64,000 bases of DNA from Ancylostoma caninum. Taxonomy: Eukaryota; Nematoda; Chromadorea; Rhabditida; Ancylostomatidae. Positions 19,501-31,351 of the stretch are shown here, one piece after another (the first letter of the stretch is position 1; every line of letters starts with the position of its first letter). The position numbers and the translations under genes were made by a program. The notes below the pieces were generated by a model. The model was given only the letters and a program-made list of their open reading frames with translations, was not told the origin of the DNA and did no database searches. The stretch is taken from positions 1 through 64,000 of the forward strand of contig JBAJFG010000008.1 in the NCBI GenBank assembly GCA_037903475.1, in the 5' to 3' direction.

Positions 19501-21750
19501 CTTACTTAGTAGCTTTGAGAAACATGATGTTCATCTAGACCATACGATTACTCTGGAGCAATTTCGGGGTCTTGTTGAAAGAAATTTGTTTGGTTGAAGT
19601 GGTTATTGCCATTGAGATCGAATATACGTTCTTCGAGCTTAGAAAATCGCAGGTGAATAGTCATTTCAAGCATAACAACGGTTTCATACTTAGCACAGGT
19701 TGTATAGGCAGTATTGATGGCGTTCAGAGCTAAAACTGAATGCCAAGATAGGTAACTATCGGGCGCACTGTTTTTCATTGACTTATTGCTTCATTTCGCA
19801 AGTTCGAAACTTAAGCAAACAGTCATTTTAACAAAAACTGTTTACAACAAAAGATAAGCGCTTTCAAGTCGTCCATGAGACGTATCTAAAATAAAGGGGG
19901 GGTCCATATGAGGTGTGACAAGACAAACTACTCATAACTACGCACCAATCAATCCAAATTGGCAATTTTTACAATTATTTAACAAGAAAGAAATTCTAAA
20001 TAAGATCTCATCCATCACATGTAGAACAAATGCATTTGGTTCTGATGTAGATGTTCAATCTTATCCGGAAAATCTTTAAGATGCGCGCGACCATTTCCGG
20101 CGAGTTTTCATCCCTTGCCTTCACCAGGGCCGTCCTCAGCAAATCCCGTGACTTGTGCCTGAAAGGGCAATCTTTTTGCTTCAGGAATGACCAGACAGCA
20201 AAATCCTAAGAATTGAGATCGATTTTGATGGCCAAACATCCTTAGTTGAGAAAGCCAAAAGATTTGTCATAGACCATGCCAATGACCTCTTTGGGCGTGC
20301 GCTAGTGCCGAGTTTTGCTAAAACGTCCATTCAATGTACTTTGCGTTTTGTTAAGCTCAAGAAATTACCGCATCCTCTAGGATTAGCTATCGGTAGAGTT
20401 CGACATTAATTTTAACTCCTTGTTGGAAGAAGATAAGCTTGGTCTTGCCCAGGCCTGATATTCGAGCCCACACCATCACAGACTGTGGAAAATGGGTTTT
20501 TCTACTGGAATTTCCTTTGACAGCAGTTCTTGTTGATTCTGCGCATTTCGGATTGGTTCAACGGTAAATAACTTCTTGGGTGTGAAGAGAACCCGGCCAA
20601 GCTTGTCACTGCGCGCAAGCTCGTTCATCTTTCTGCATTTTTCCATTCTTGTGGTGTCCATTTCGTTGGTAAGGCGTTGTCCTTTGGCGAAATTGTAAGG
20701 ATACAGCTCGACATCATCTCTAATCAGTCTTTGCATAGTTGAACGGCTTGCTTTGTGATCCTTAGCCGATTGTCCAGTGCTTTTCTGGGACTCTGGTGAA
20801 TTTTGTCTTTAACAGCTTTTCGAAGGGCAGGGTCTTTGCACTTCGTTCAGGTCTACCTCTCGAACAATTATCTATCCTTCCAGTTTCTTCGAAACGCTTT
20901 ATGATATGATGCACTTGCCTCCGATGCAGTTTGAGCGCCTTCGAAATCTCGGAAACTGGGCGACCCCCGCCTGTACATGGCGACTACTGCTGAGCGATCC
21001 TCAAGCGATACCATCTTTAAATAAAAACAGAGAACAAGATTGACCACATTAGGATTAAAAATACGGGAGAAACGAATAACACTATTAAGAAGTACAAACA
21101 AGCAATAAAGATGTCCGGACATTGATTTCCTAGAGCCCGTCACACTTCATGTGGACCACATGTATAACATGTAGGTGCAGAAATGTGCATCCGAAAAAAG
21201 AGAGCAAGGGCTTATGTTAACACCCAATATTTCATGCAAATTGGAAAAGGTTTCTGTCTGTACTGTGAGCGCAAGTTCTTCAAAGTGCTTTTTTAATTGA
21301 TGCTCTCAGATATCCATTTACCCTTATTTGATGTTAAAATTAGTGCTTGTAAAGATTCTACTTTTGGAATTCCTGCCATTCATGTCCCTCGCATGTCTGA
21401 GGCCCCCATTTTCCCTCCGTTACTCAAGAAGCTTCATGTATTATTCTCCCTCTATAACTTGAAAAGAATAGGTTCCCTACCTGGACAATCCTTGTCAGAT
21501 TCGGATGGAAGAACATTGATCGAGAAAGATAATAGTTTTGAAGCATTGTTACTGGTATAGAAATAGCCATAACGAAAAATTCGACTGCATAGAGCATTCT
21601 GGATATGGTTATAGGTAATATATCGTCTCCCTCAAGCACTAGATCGTCACTGCTGTTGCTGGATATGAAAGCTGGTACAAAAATACGCATATCATCGTAC
21701 AAGTGAAGCATCATTCGTGCGCCAAGACCACTCATATCTGCTGGTATTTC
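16514..21750 (-). CDS. Sre-like chemoreceptor GPCR, six exons
   Basis: Exons in order on the minus strand: 21481-21750 (ATG at 21735), 18746-18827, 18473-18694, 18232-18422, 16794-16933, 16514-16712. All have GT/AG borders, the phases match throughout, and they give 362 aa. The product has several hydrophobic segments and the motif ERQFAFYFVADYEENQR after TM3, like the nematode serpentine receptor class e (Sra superfamily). It ends in a polar tail (...FEHLKLAWQ). Such receptors sit in the membranes of chemosensory neurons; the ligand is unknown. The acceptor CATTTACAG at 21751-21758, 15 bases before the ATG, could take a spliced leader. Intron 1 (2.65 kb) carries a dead Tc1/mariner-family element at 19901-21157. 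The family class is less certain than the GPCR call. Confidence 0.85.
19901..21157 (-). mobile_element. Degenerate Tc1/mariner-family transposon
   Basis: About 1,257 bp with imperfect inverted ends: GGTCCATATGAGGTGTGACA at the left matches the complement of the right end with about 4 mismatches in 22. The length is normal for the superfamily. It sits in intron 1 of the chemoreceptor gene. I could not see clean TA duplications because both borders have diverged. Confidence 0.75.
20030..21015 (-). pseudogene. Transposase pseudogene (Tc1/mariner family)
   Basis: The minus-strand fragments are in collinear order but in shifting frames with stops. They are an N-terminal helix-turn-helix part (MVSLEDRSAVVAMYRRG), a middle part (MQRLIRDDVELYPYNFAKGQ and GRVLFTPKKLFTVEPIRNAQ), and a C-terminal part (DFAVWSFLKQKDCPFRHKSR). 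In the middle part, FTPKK replaces the FTDEK expected around the first catalytic Asp. The element cannot make an active transposase. Confidence 0.75.
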
Positions 21751-22049
21751 CTGTAAATGAGAGAAATACAAGGAACAAGAAGACTGTACGTGCTATAATC
21801 TATCAACATAATAGAACGAGTCGTAGATCAAATTTTCGAAGGCAGCAATTGACTACATCAAATTCAATTTGATTATAAATTTCGAATTATGTTGACAAAT
21901 CACATCTATCAAGGCGACTGGGCTTCGATTTAACATTTTTAATGTATCCACCAGTATTGCATAAAAAAAGAAGTTCGGAAATTTATAAAGCATGCAATAC
22001 AATACAGCAATTCACGCCAGAGAAGTATTTACATTCAGAAAAATCTTCG

Positions 22050-22268
22050 AATGAATGAATGAATGAATGAATGAATGAATGAATGAATGAATAATTGCTA
22101 TAAATGAATGAATGAATGAATGAATAAACGAATGAATGAATGAATGATTGCTATGAATGAATGAATGAATGAGTGAATGAATGAATGAATGAATGAATGA
22201 ATGAATGAATGAATGAATGAATGAATGAATGAATGAATGAATGAATGAATGAATGAATGAATGAATGA
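22050..22268. repeat. (TGAA)n microsatellite, interrupted
   Basis: About 220 bp of tetranucleotide GAAT/TGAA units with two ATTGCTAT-type interruptions (about 22093 and 22148). It is upstream of the chemoreceptor gene. The long minus-strand FIHS-repeat ORF over it is an artefact of the repeat. Confidence 0.95.
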
Positions 22269-22299
22269 CCCAAAAAACCATGCGTAGAAGAAGCAAAGA

Positions 22300-23680
22300 A
22301 ATTGTTAAACGAGCGAATGAGGATCTTGTTGAAAATTGTTCCTGTACTGCTTACATATGTTGACTAGCCTTCAACTTATGTCATAACTACGGATTAGCCT
22401 GTTTTGGGTTTATTCATTGAGCCGAGAAAAAGAGCATGCAGTAATCTGCATGGACTCTTTTGGAAACAAGAGGATGTAAGCCTACAATTATTATTACTTT
22501 GTAAGTCGTTCTTGTTTTATTTTTTGAAAATCTAACAGCATCAATTTCAACAGAAGAAAATGCGTGTAAACGCACTTCGGTTATCCTGGCATCATTTAAT
22601 TTGGTGCCAAAAACACTTTTCTTGTGAGATGCTAAAAATTCCTGAGTTGAAATTCTCTAGCTTCAGGGTCACATGGTTGCCGCCCACAGATCAACATGAT
22701 GTGTTGAAACTAATTTCACGTGTTAGAGCGAAGAAAGCAGGTGTTATCATGAATTACTTCTTGAGATCACCGACTAGCTGCAATCTCGTTCGAAACATTG
22801 GCGCAACGAATACCATAGGCTTTGACTAATTGAAACCGTTATTGTTGCTTTTTCGGGGTGTCTCGGTTTCGCCCGTCTGGACTTCCGCGCCGCATCATCT
22901 AGGCGATGCGGCAGACCAGCTCTGTGCTGTGGTTGTTGAGCGTTGCCGGTATTGATTTTTGACCTGTGCTTCCAAGCTAGCATGCCAAAATGAAGACAAA
23001 GACAAAAGGGAAATGGTGGAAAATACTGCCCGGTAACAGCAACATCCAGTTGGTCTACCGCGCCGCGTAAGCGGTGCGGCGCGGCAAACCAGACGGACGC
23101 TTTTTTGTGATGAGGGAGTGATTGACTGGTACTATGCTAATGGTGCGCCATTAGGTGAGATAAATTTCTGACACCTTGTGCCACGTTGGAAAGCCAGGAA
23201 AACGATACGAAAGAAAACGCTGAGGTTTCTACAGTTCCCTCCAAAATTAGTGACACTTGCGGGAGAGGCGGCGCACCTTTGCACAAACGCGGCTCAGACT
23301 CTGGTGAGATCACACGAATTTGCGGCAGCCGCGCGGTATTTTCATCTAGGATATGCCTGTCGGCGCTTCATGTAGAATCTTTCGCAAATACTAGCGTACG
23401 TTTGAAGCGCTACTGACGCACACTCATAGTATAAACAGTTTTTCCATCGCGCGCTACGTCCCATTTTGGTGCAGCAATCTCTACCAACGAGAATCTCTTT
23501 CCGGCGAAAATCCTTTTTAGGGGTCCGTGAAAGGACGAACTGAGAGGATATACGAAAAAAATTCATGTACATTTATACAAGATTACACGTTTTACAATAC
23601 GCATAGATTTTTGTCAGATGACATGTATCTCACTGGATATCAATCGTTGGGTTGATCACACTAATCGGATCACAGCTAGA
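22300..23680. other. Intergenic DNA with CG-rich foldback pieces
   Basis: No gene recognised. Short CG-rich palindromic segments of one repeat family occur at about 22870-22920 and 23055-23095 (core GGTGCGGCGCGGC), with a further relative at about 26940-26980. An open frame at 22560-22829 has no recognisable content. Confidence 0.4.
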
Positions 23681-24664
23681 TCAAGAGATCGTACAGTTGC
23701 TACCACCAGCCATCAGGCATTCGTAGCACACCGGTTTGGCTAGACGTCGGCAGTAGAGCAAACCAGCTTGTGGCCCACCATCTATAGTATAGTAGCTGAA
23801 AATCGATTATTGATTTTATCGATCTCAAGTGCTCAGCATGGCTTACTCTGGGATTTCCGCTACTTTTTCGTAGCCCATCTTTTCATATAGTCGAATTGCT
23901 GGGACATTTGTGTGCAGGACATGTAGATATATCTGAAAAGGAGGTTCAAAACGTCGAACCCTGGGCAGGATCATGAAGGCAGAGTATTCCTAACCAGCTG
24001 ACTGCCTTCCTGAAGTAGAACAGTACTCGCACGTTGTAGCAGCTGAGTGGCGATCCCGATTTTACGATACGCAGGTGCGACTATTAGCGTTGTTATGTAA
24101 CACACCTGAATTTTATTAAATCTTGATGATTTTTCAAGGAAAATGAACACTTCTCACTACCTTTTTATAGGTACTGATTAGTTTTTGTTCCTCAGCATTT
24201 AAAAGTTTCACTGTGAAGTAGCTCCCAACACATCTGATCACACCAATAGCACCCACAAGTTTCCGTTGTTGATCATAGGCACCTGGAGCTTATTTACATT
24301 GATTTATTGATTGATTAGCTATCTGCGACGCTAACGCCAGCGCGACACCTGCGCAGCGAAGCGCGTGCGCGTGGGTCCTGACCGCTGATTTTTCCTATAG
24401 CAACCTACCAAGTGAGTAATGAGTGCTCGTGTCACTGGCTATTCTCATCCAATATGAATCGGGATACGGTAGTGGCAGACACTGTTGACCTAGTCTGCAA
24501 GTACAGTCGATCAAGGAAATTTTGACTACCAGCTACTATGAGAAATTACTGGAGCGAAACCCGGTCATCATGGATCGATATCGATCGATAACTCACTCGC
24601 GCAAACTGCAAAAATCATCGATCGTGGGCTCCCGATAGGCAATGTCCGGTGGATACGCGCTCAT
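23681..24664 (-). CDS. NAA60: NAA60-like N-alpha-acetyltransferase
   Basis: Six exons on the minus strand: 24597-24664, 24409-24494, 24161-24282, 23995-24105, 23847-23932, 23681-23795. All borders are GT/AG, all phases agree, and the total is 195 aa from the ATG at 24664 to the TGA at 23681-23683. The N-terminal part has LPYPDSYW, corresponding to the EYPDSWY region of NAA60. The acetyl-CoA loop reads VAPAYRKIGIATQLL (the R/Q-x-x-G-x-G/A signature of GNAT enzymes), followed by IYLHVLHTNVPAIRLYEKMG and a YYTIDGG tail. NAA60 acetylates N-termini of proteins at the Golgi face. The C-terminus here (CYEC...) differs from the amphipathic end known in vertebrate NAA60. A more generic NAA50/NAA60-type GNAT is the alternative. 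Confidence 0.82.
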
Positions 24665-25223
24665 TGTGGTAAGCACGTGCCACCGACGAGTACACCAGCA
24701 CTAGCAAGAGAATGAACCTTACCTCAGAGCCTTTCCTTATATATCCACGAAATTTGCCGTTATCCAAGGTGTGAGAACAAATAGAGATCATTCATAGAGT
24801 ATTCTGGAGAACACCACCCGAGCATTTTATTGCTATTACTCTCGAATTTTGTAAGTAATGTCGGTAAAAGCTTAATTTTAGACCTGAGCAATGGAATGAT
24901 TATCGAAAAAATAAGAGAAATAAGATATCAATAGTAAGCCAATATAATTTTCTATTTTATAGGGTATTTCCAAACCTTTCAACAATCTTCAAAGAGCACC
25001 AAAAAAGAGACGAATCACGGCGTGTTCTTAACTGTCTCTGCTCTCTTCACAACTGCATGCTATCTCACCTGTTGAGCTAGCAGAAAACAGATATGTTCTC
25101 CCAGGTTTTCTGCCCAATGTCACTGGAGACAAACTCAGCTAAACATTTATTTATTTACTTACACATGCCATACCATACTCATCCTTTCAGTATTTGCTCT
25201 ACACATCGCTCTCAGTCACGGCT
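24665..25223. other. Upstream region of the NAA60-like gene
   Basis: About 560 bp. No coding exon is visible. It probably includes the promoter and 5' untranslated region of the minus-strand acetyltransferase gene, but I could not identify a defined element. Confidence 0.35.
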
Positions 25224-25343
25224 GTGGAGCGTTGTACCATGAGAGGGCGGTACGACTCGACTCGCGATTGGTCAGTTCGCTCATCTTGCCAATCCCAAAT
25301 CTTGGCTTGGCAGTACCACCCATTCCAGTGTAACGCCCCGCAC
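25224..25343. mobile_element. Foldback MITE, copy 1
   Basis: The left end GTGGAGCGTTGTACC is complemented, with mismatches, by the right end (...GTAACGCCCCGCAC). It is 120 bp, has no coding capacity, and the same family recurs 200 bp downstream. Confidence 0.65.
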
Positions 25344-25542
25344 CCGCGTTTACTCGCCCAAAGGAGTCCTTTCTCGTTGTTTTTGAAAAGTAAAGCATTT
25401 AGATTAATCAAAGAACATAGATCTGAATTCTTATTCAGTGTCTGTTGATCATATGTATGTCTGCTATCTTCTCCATACATGTGCCACCCACCATGAGGTG
25501 TACAACTCTGGTATACTGGTATAAGCTAGGCTTATCAAAGCC

Positions 25543-25663
25543 GTGGAGCGTTGTACCAGTTGTACCATAGCGGTGCAGCATCGCCCTATAATTGGTCAAT
25601 CCCTCTAACCGACCAATCATAGAGCCCTGCTGCACCGCACTCTCCAGTTACAACGCTCCACAC
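25543..25663. mobile_element. Foldback MITE, copy 2
   Basis: GTGGAGCGTTGTACCAG at the left and its complement (CAACGCTCCAC) at the right enclose inner pairing arms around GCGGTGCAGCA. It belongs to the same family as 25224-25343 and is better preserved. Confidence 0.7.
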
Positions 25664-26780
25664 CTAGTCTTTGAACAATCTCAGTTCATCATACCTGCAA
25701 ACATCATGCAGTGTAAATATACGTATGCAATGTAAATGAACACTCTTGCAACTCTTTATTTAACCATATGACTGATAATACTTTCATTTTGTAATATAAT
25801 ACTGATTTGGAACCACGGAACAATATAACATTAATGCGAAGCAACACATTTCTGGAACTCCCATCCCAAGCTCATGAAAACTCGTCCGTGACACCAATAG
25901 GAATTCAAATGACTGAGTACGTGTATTCAAAGCAGTGAAACCACCGCTGTACAAAATGCGTTATAACAAAGCATTCAAGACCAGGAAACAAATAAATACA
26001 CAGATAAAAAAGTATCACATTCGGACAGAAATCACGACTAGAGTGTGCCTCATTTCATGAGAACTTTAGATAGTAAAGAATCTGTAGATCTCAAATTCGA
26101 ATTGAGAATAGTCGCCGCAAAAACAAACACGTATATAAACAGGTTAAGAGAATAATCTCGGCAATTTCGAATGTAAGCACTAGAAAAGCACCTAGCACTA
26201 ATCACAAAAACAACTAAACTCTACGACAAAAAACGACACAACAACGTAATACTCCCAGGTGATAGTAGCTCCTTGCAAACCCGATGATCTCAATATGATT
26301 ATGACCATGTAAAGTGGATAGGAAACAGATCGTTAGAGTTGTTCACGAGCCTGAAATAAGGACTATGATGCAGTGATTCGTGAAAACCAGATGTTAAAAG
26401 GCTATTTCACACTGTCATCAAGTCACGTTTCATGATGGAAAATTATTTTGACCGAAGAAAAATCCAAGTCTGCCTCGAGTACGATGTTGAAATCCGATTC
26501 GTTACTGTTGAAGCGAAGTTAACTAACAATCCGAATTATCATACAAGAATATGATAATAGGGACGCTTAATGGTGTTGCCTCGTTTCTACTGATGAAGTG
26601 GGTGTGTGCCATACCTTGCCGCATGTGGGTGGATGCATCCTGGAGGAAAGTGGTGTGGTGGCGGTGCTGGTGTGCAATTGGTGCATTCAAACGCGTCTTT
26701 TCACCCTTCAGTCTACTCGTCTGCAGTTTATTCTTAAACTTGGAAGAATAAACTATATCTGCGCGCAAACGCTACAGCAT
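25664..26780. other. Intergenic DNA, no gene recognised
   Basis: AT-rich sequence with no convincing exon on either strand. Open frames at 26523-26768 (-) and 26551-26852 (+) overlap and resemble nothing I know. Confidence 0.4.
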
Positions 26781-26789
26781 AAAGCTCAT

Positions 26790-26980
26790 GTGGTGTGCTG
26801 CGCCGCACCACCGACGCTCACTGGGAGACCAACTAAACGCTGTTGTTGTTAAAGAGAGGGTGTATTTTCCACCGTTTTCTTTATGGGGGTGGCAGCATAA
26901 GTAAGACAGCAACACCGGCGACCCCCAACACAGCACCCAACTGGCCCGCCGCATCGCGTAGGTGGTGCGGCGCGGCAGAG
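26790..26980. repeat. CG-rich foldback repeat
   Basis: CTGCGCCGCACCACCGACGC at about 26798 is complemented at about 26945-26980 (GTAGGTGGTGCGGCGCGGCAG), leaving a loop of about 130 bases. It shares its core with segments at 22870-23095, so it belongs to a local repeat family. It ends about 25 bp before the mariner-ended element. Confidence 0.6.
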
Positions 26981-27005
26981 CAGACGGGCATTATTCTGTG
27001 ATATA

Positions 27006-27895
27006 TTGGGTTGGGAAATAAATTCGTGCGGTTTCCTTCTATTTGTTTTTTTTTTCACAGTGATTTGAAATTCGCTTGATTTGCAGTCACGGCTCATTTT
27101 TAAGGTTCTTGACGTGGTCTTTACCGGTGACACAACCGCCTTTCTCAATTCTCGCTTCACCTTGTCTTCCACCACATGGAATATGACCCTCCAAGTCGAC
27201 GAAATTGAACGTCCCCTCCACCGACTACCTTCGACTTCAGTTGTGGACCAAATGTGGCTCAAATGGTTTGGGATATCACTGAAGTCTATAGAGGAATCTC
27301 AGCTAGTGAAAGAACAGCACGGAAGTGCTATGCCCGCTCTAGACAGGGCAATTTTGGCTTTGAAGTTGCTTCTCGCTCTGGACGCCCAGTTTGTGAGACA
27401 TAGAGGGGATTATCCGCTAGAGCTGCCCTGAATGTAAGAAAAAGTCACCATTTATGCTAACTTTTAATAATATGTAAATTTAGCTAATGTGTTTTCTGCA
27501 AAGCTCTCAAATGCTCAATATGAGTTGATAGTCCACATTGGGTATGCGCGATTTCTCTGCGCAAATTTCACCAAAACGGCAAGCAAGATATTCAAATGTG
27601 GGGGTTCCCACCACTGCGAACTCTGCAGATTTGATGCAGTCATCTACCACCTACTTCATGAGTTCCTTATTCATTTCATGAACTGTGATCCAAGAGTTGT
27701 GGTGGCAGGCTGCAAAATGAGTGGTCCGAAACAACGCTATTTTTCGTAGACTTGGAGCCGAGAAGCTGCTCTGTCCCGGTCAGCATTAACAGATGAAGAA
27801 AGCAGCTTTTTAACCCATTCAGTGTGATTGACATTCTTTATGGAAAATAGTGGTTTCTATGCCCATGAAAAACACGAACTTATTCCCCAACCCAA
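27006..27895. mobile_element. Mariner-ended non-autonomous element
   Basis: The left end TTGGGTTGGGAAATAAATTC is matched in inverted orientation by the right end at 27870-27895 (TTGGGTTGGGGAATAAGTTC when complemented). It is flanked by TA at 27004-27005 and 27896-27897. The ends are typical mariner ends. At 890 bp it is shorter than an autonomous copy, and I could not find transposase motifs inside, so it is deleted or carries unrelated filler. Confidence 0.8.
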
Positions 27896-27897
27896 TA

Positions 27898-29261
27898 ACA
27901 ATAATTGACCGGCACTATACGTATGTTGCCTCGGTCAAGCATATTACGGGTGTTTCTGGGAAACTGTTTTGATACTGGAGTGGAAATGAGCTATCTAATT
28001 AGCACGTTCACGTAGTTTTTGTTGGTTTCCACTTACAATTAGCAATAAACCATTATCATAAATAAGGAAGCGGTATACTCTGGTAGTACGATATTTGCCG
28101 ATATTAGTGGACCAAAATATGCAGACATATAGAGTAAAAGTAGGCGTTTTTTTTAAATGAATAAGACGTTCCACCATCCATCTCAATGAGAGGTGTCGTT
28201 TCAACTTATCTACGTTCAGTTAAAGCCCTAACATCATCATTCTACATGGAGGGAACCTTTTGCCAACGAAGCAATTGAGTGACATTTTGGACGACGAGGT
28301 CGCTGTGCGACATTTCTTCTGGCGACCTGATGAACCTTCACCACGACGACGAATCACTGCGAAGAAATGTCGCACTTGAAATGTGACCCAGGCGATGAAT
28401 GTCGTCGATTGCATAAGCTCTCGTTGTAATTGCTGGGATTCCCGCGCTTTTATTCCGCAGCTCACAAAAAAAAACATGCAAAATAGAACAAAATTGTTTT
28501 AGAGACCGGTGTGGTCGAGGAAATTACATATTCCCACTTAGGTATAGGAAGAACCTTCAGCGTCTCTGCTAACATTTCCAGAAGATTGGAATATAGGACT
28601 AACAGGGTTGGCCGCAGAGTATCACAATCAGGATCCTAGCACTTAAAGGCAGTGTCCAGGCAGAATCTTCACTACTGGTACCCAAAGCCGATCCAGTGCC
28701 CGCTCCGCCCCTTCGAAGATTTCGTGAAAACTTGCTAAGTCATGCCTAAGATTGTAAAGACATGTTTTACTGTTTAACAGTCTGGTCCCTCTCTATTCTG
28801 TTATGCTGCGGATGGAACTCACACCAACATGTGCTAACTTGTTGAACATGCATTGTTAAATTTGACAGGTTTTTAATCAGCATCAATCCAGAATTTCGCC
28901 CCAAATTTCGGAAAAAAATGGTTACTAGTAGGAATACTAATGGAAAAAAGCAAAAAGCAGTCAAGAAGATTTCCCTTCGGATCATCTGTAGCAATATTTA
29001 TCTGGTTTGTCCAGAAGTTCGAGAAGAAGCCTTATTGCCTCCTTTTCATTTTGCACCGAATAACTCGTCCACATCGTAACTTTCAACCTTCTAAAAACCA
29101 CAAATTTGAAGGTTTCTACGGGTAAAATCTATGCGGTTGCAATCAGCTCGTCGAGTAGAGTAACAAAATGGTAGAATTGAAGTATCGAAATTTTTGCCTG
29201 AACACTGCCTTTAAGGACGAGCACACAAGAAAAAAATCACTGAAACCCACCTCAAAGCTCA
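27898..29261. other. Intergenic DNA with one strong inverted repeat
   Basis: No gene recognised. A perfect 15-bp inverted repeat (GTGCGACATTTCTTC, 28305-28319 with 28361-28375, 41-base loop) is the only notable structure. It could be part of an old MITE. Confidence 0.4.
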
Positions 29262-29667
29262 TCAAATCTCCCCCATCTCCTTATAATCTTTTTCCTTCGG
29301 ATCTGGTAACTCATTTACGTAATCATCTGAAACGATACAATAAGCAAGCAGAAGGATGCATTTCGACCGATTTCGTGCAAGTACCCACCGTTCTTCTCCC
29401 GATCATCTGGATGCTTGTCGGCCTCTTCACCTCTCCTGATATGCCGCGCTCGTTCTGCTAGTTTTGCCACTAATTCTTTAGCAGGTAGTAATGTCGGCGG
29501 TCTGAACCCTTCTGGATTTCGATTGAACGCTAGAGCATCCCCAGCCTGGAAACCGACACGATTTTGAGTCTCAAAAACGACGAAATTTTCGAAGGCTTCT
29601 AATGAACCTTGTGCTTCCTTTCGAAAAACGCCGTTTCATTCTGAGTGTAGTGAGCAACAGGAACAGC
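29262..29667 (-). pseudogene. 3' part of an unrecognised gene with a frame break
   Basis: Two minus-strand pieces read like real coding exons. The last exon, 29262-29326, ends in TGA and its 2-base start phase fits the donor at 29388 (GGTGGGT). The upstream exon, 29389-29667, follows the acceptor ATTACAG and holds about 90 residues, including FQAGDALAFNRNPEGFRPPT and AKELVAKLAERARHIRRGEE. Its first 14 or so codons (AVPVAHYTQNETAFF) are in a different frame from the rest. The break falls at the A5 run 29624-29628 (T5 on the coding strand). This could be a pseudogene, an assembly error, or two separate exons. I do not recognise the protein, and the 5' exons were not found. Confidence 0.5.
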
Positions 29668-31351
29668 CTGTAATAATCACTGTATTCTTTAAATTAATGT
29701 ATGTAATGTTGAATTACTAGGGTGAATTTTCCAGGGCAGTCTAATTTCCCAAAATAGCCAAAAACCCTAACATTGGGCTTAAACAGTTACGCTTTGAGCC
29801 AGTGGTCCGGGCTAGTTGTATGAAGCAAACACATGTTACCGTGTAAACACCCATGCAACAACTACCGCTCATTTAGGAAGGGGCACCGGTCATCTCCCGA
29901 AGATGCTGAGGATTCCGAAAACCTCCTAACAAAAAAAAATCAAATCAAAGTTGAGGTCCCCGGCGGGTTCATGGGCTTTCATGTGAATCATTCTACTCAT
30001 TAGCTTACATAGATAGGATTTCTTCTTCATAAAAACCTCAGAAATGACCGCTGAGGTGAGGCTCTGCCGTCAGCAGCACAATAGATGTTTGGAGTGCACA
30101 ACCAGTTTACATTTCATCCACTTCTAGCTCTCCGGAATATTCTGAGTTTAGCGGCAATTTTCCATCGTTCGGGACAGTTGCAACAGTTCGGTTGTACATT
30201 TACGAATCTTAGCCCAAACGGCCTGACTGGTGATCTACTGAGATGTCTAGTGAAACCAAAATGCGCTTAAACGTTACCATACAAGTTCCTTGAAATGAAG
30301 CAATAGCTTAGCAACACACGGACACCATTACAGCTCTGTAAAACTTCGGCAGATGCAAGGAATAGTCACACTGTGGACATTAAAGATAGATTATTTCATA
30401 GGTCGTGTAGTGAAAAAATCGATTTTCGGATTGAATGTCGTCGAAAAGCGTTATTCCCTATAGTATTGAATCATTTTATTTTGATTATTTCAGGGGAATG
30501 TTTTCCAGAAGTTTTGTTCTAGTTTTGCGCACAAAAGTGACTCGTTTATCCATTTTATCCATCTTCATCTGCAGTGAGGAAAAAAATCAAAGTGTAACTG
30601 AAAGAAAAACTAGACGATACCGGAAATCAGTCACTTCATGAGAAATTTCCCTGAGGAAGTTATGGGATATAGGCTGAAATAGAAACTAAGGAAAAGTAGA
30701 AATGGGCTTTATAAAGTGGCTGCTGACGAGTTACACCTAGGTAAAATGTAAAATGAAGGATGATGAACCAAGTTTATACCTAAGAGATAGTAACGCATAT
30801 TAGAACACAGCACGTATTTTAATAGGTTTCAATTCTAAGTTCCTAGAAGTTTTCTAGAATTGATTTCGCACGAATTCCGCAGTAAAAATATACTAGGACA
30901 TCTTGGGCTGCCTTCAGCATTTCATGACCAAAATCCAATTACGTAGTACATTTACACATCTGTAAATGATAAAACAAATGAAGGCCAGCTAAAAGCAGTA
31001 CAGTGATGAAAACGAGAACTTTCACGGATCCCACTAGGATTCAAGGATCTAAAAAGAGCATAAGATTTATCCTAAAAAGCAAAATGGAGATGTGACTTTG
31101 GATTCAATTCGTACTGTCTCATTTCTTTTACTACGTGAAAACAGCTATCTAACCGTATACATTACAAGGCAATTTTGATGGGAGAGAGGGTTGGAAAACA
31201 TATATCTCTGTGCTTGTAGACTGTAAAATGTCGAGATTATTGAGTCGCCCCCCTAGGAAATATCGTGCGAGAAGCAGCAGGGAGCGCAGAGACCGTGCGA
31301 CGGCCGGCAAGTGGTTGAGACGGTAGTCGCCGGTGCTCGTCATTCCTAAGC
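29668..31351. other. Intergenic DNA upstream of the forkhead gene
   Basis: No confident exon. A minus-strand open stretch at about 30115-30265 could be a further 5' exon of the preceding broken gene, but no clear splice frame links it. The promoter of the forkhead gene should lie in the last few hundred bases, without a recognisable TATA box. Confidence 0.35.

Noticed and set aside
22012..22296. 94-codon FIHS-repeat ORF
   Set aside because: Direct translation of the TGAA microsatellite.
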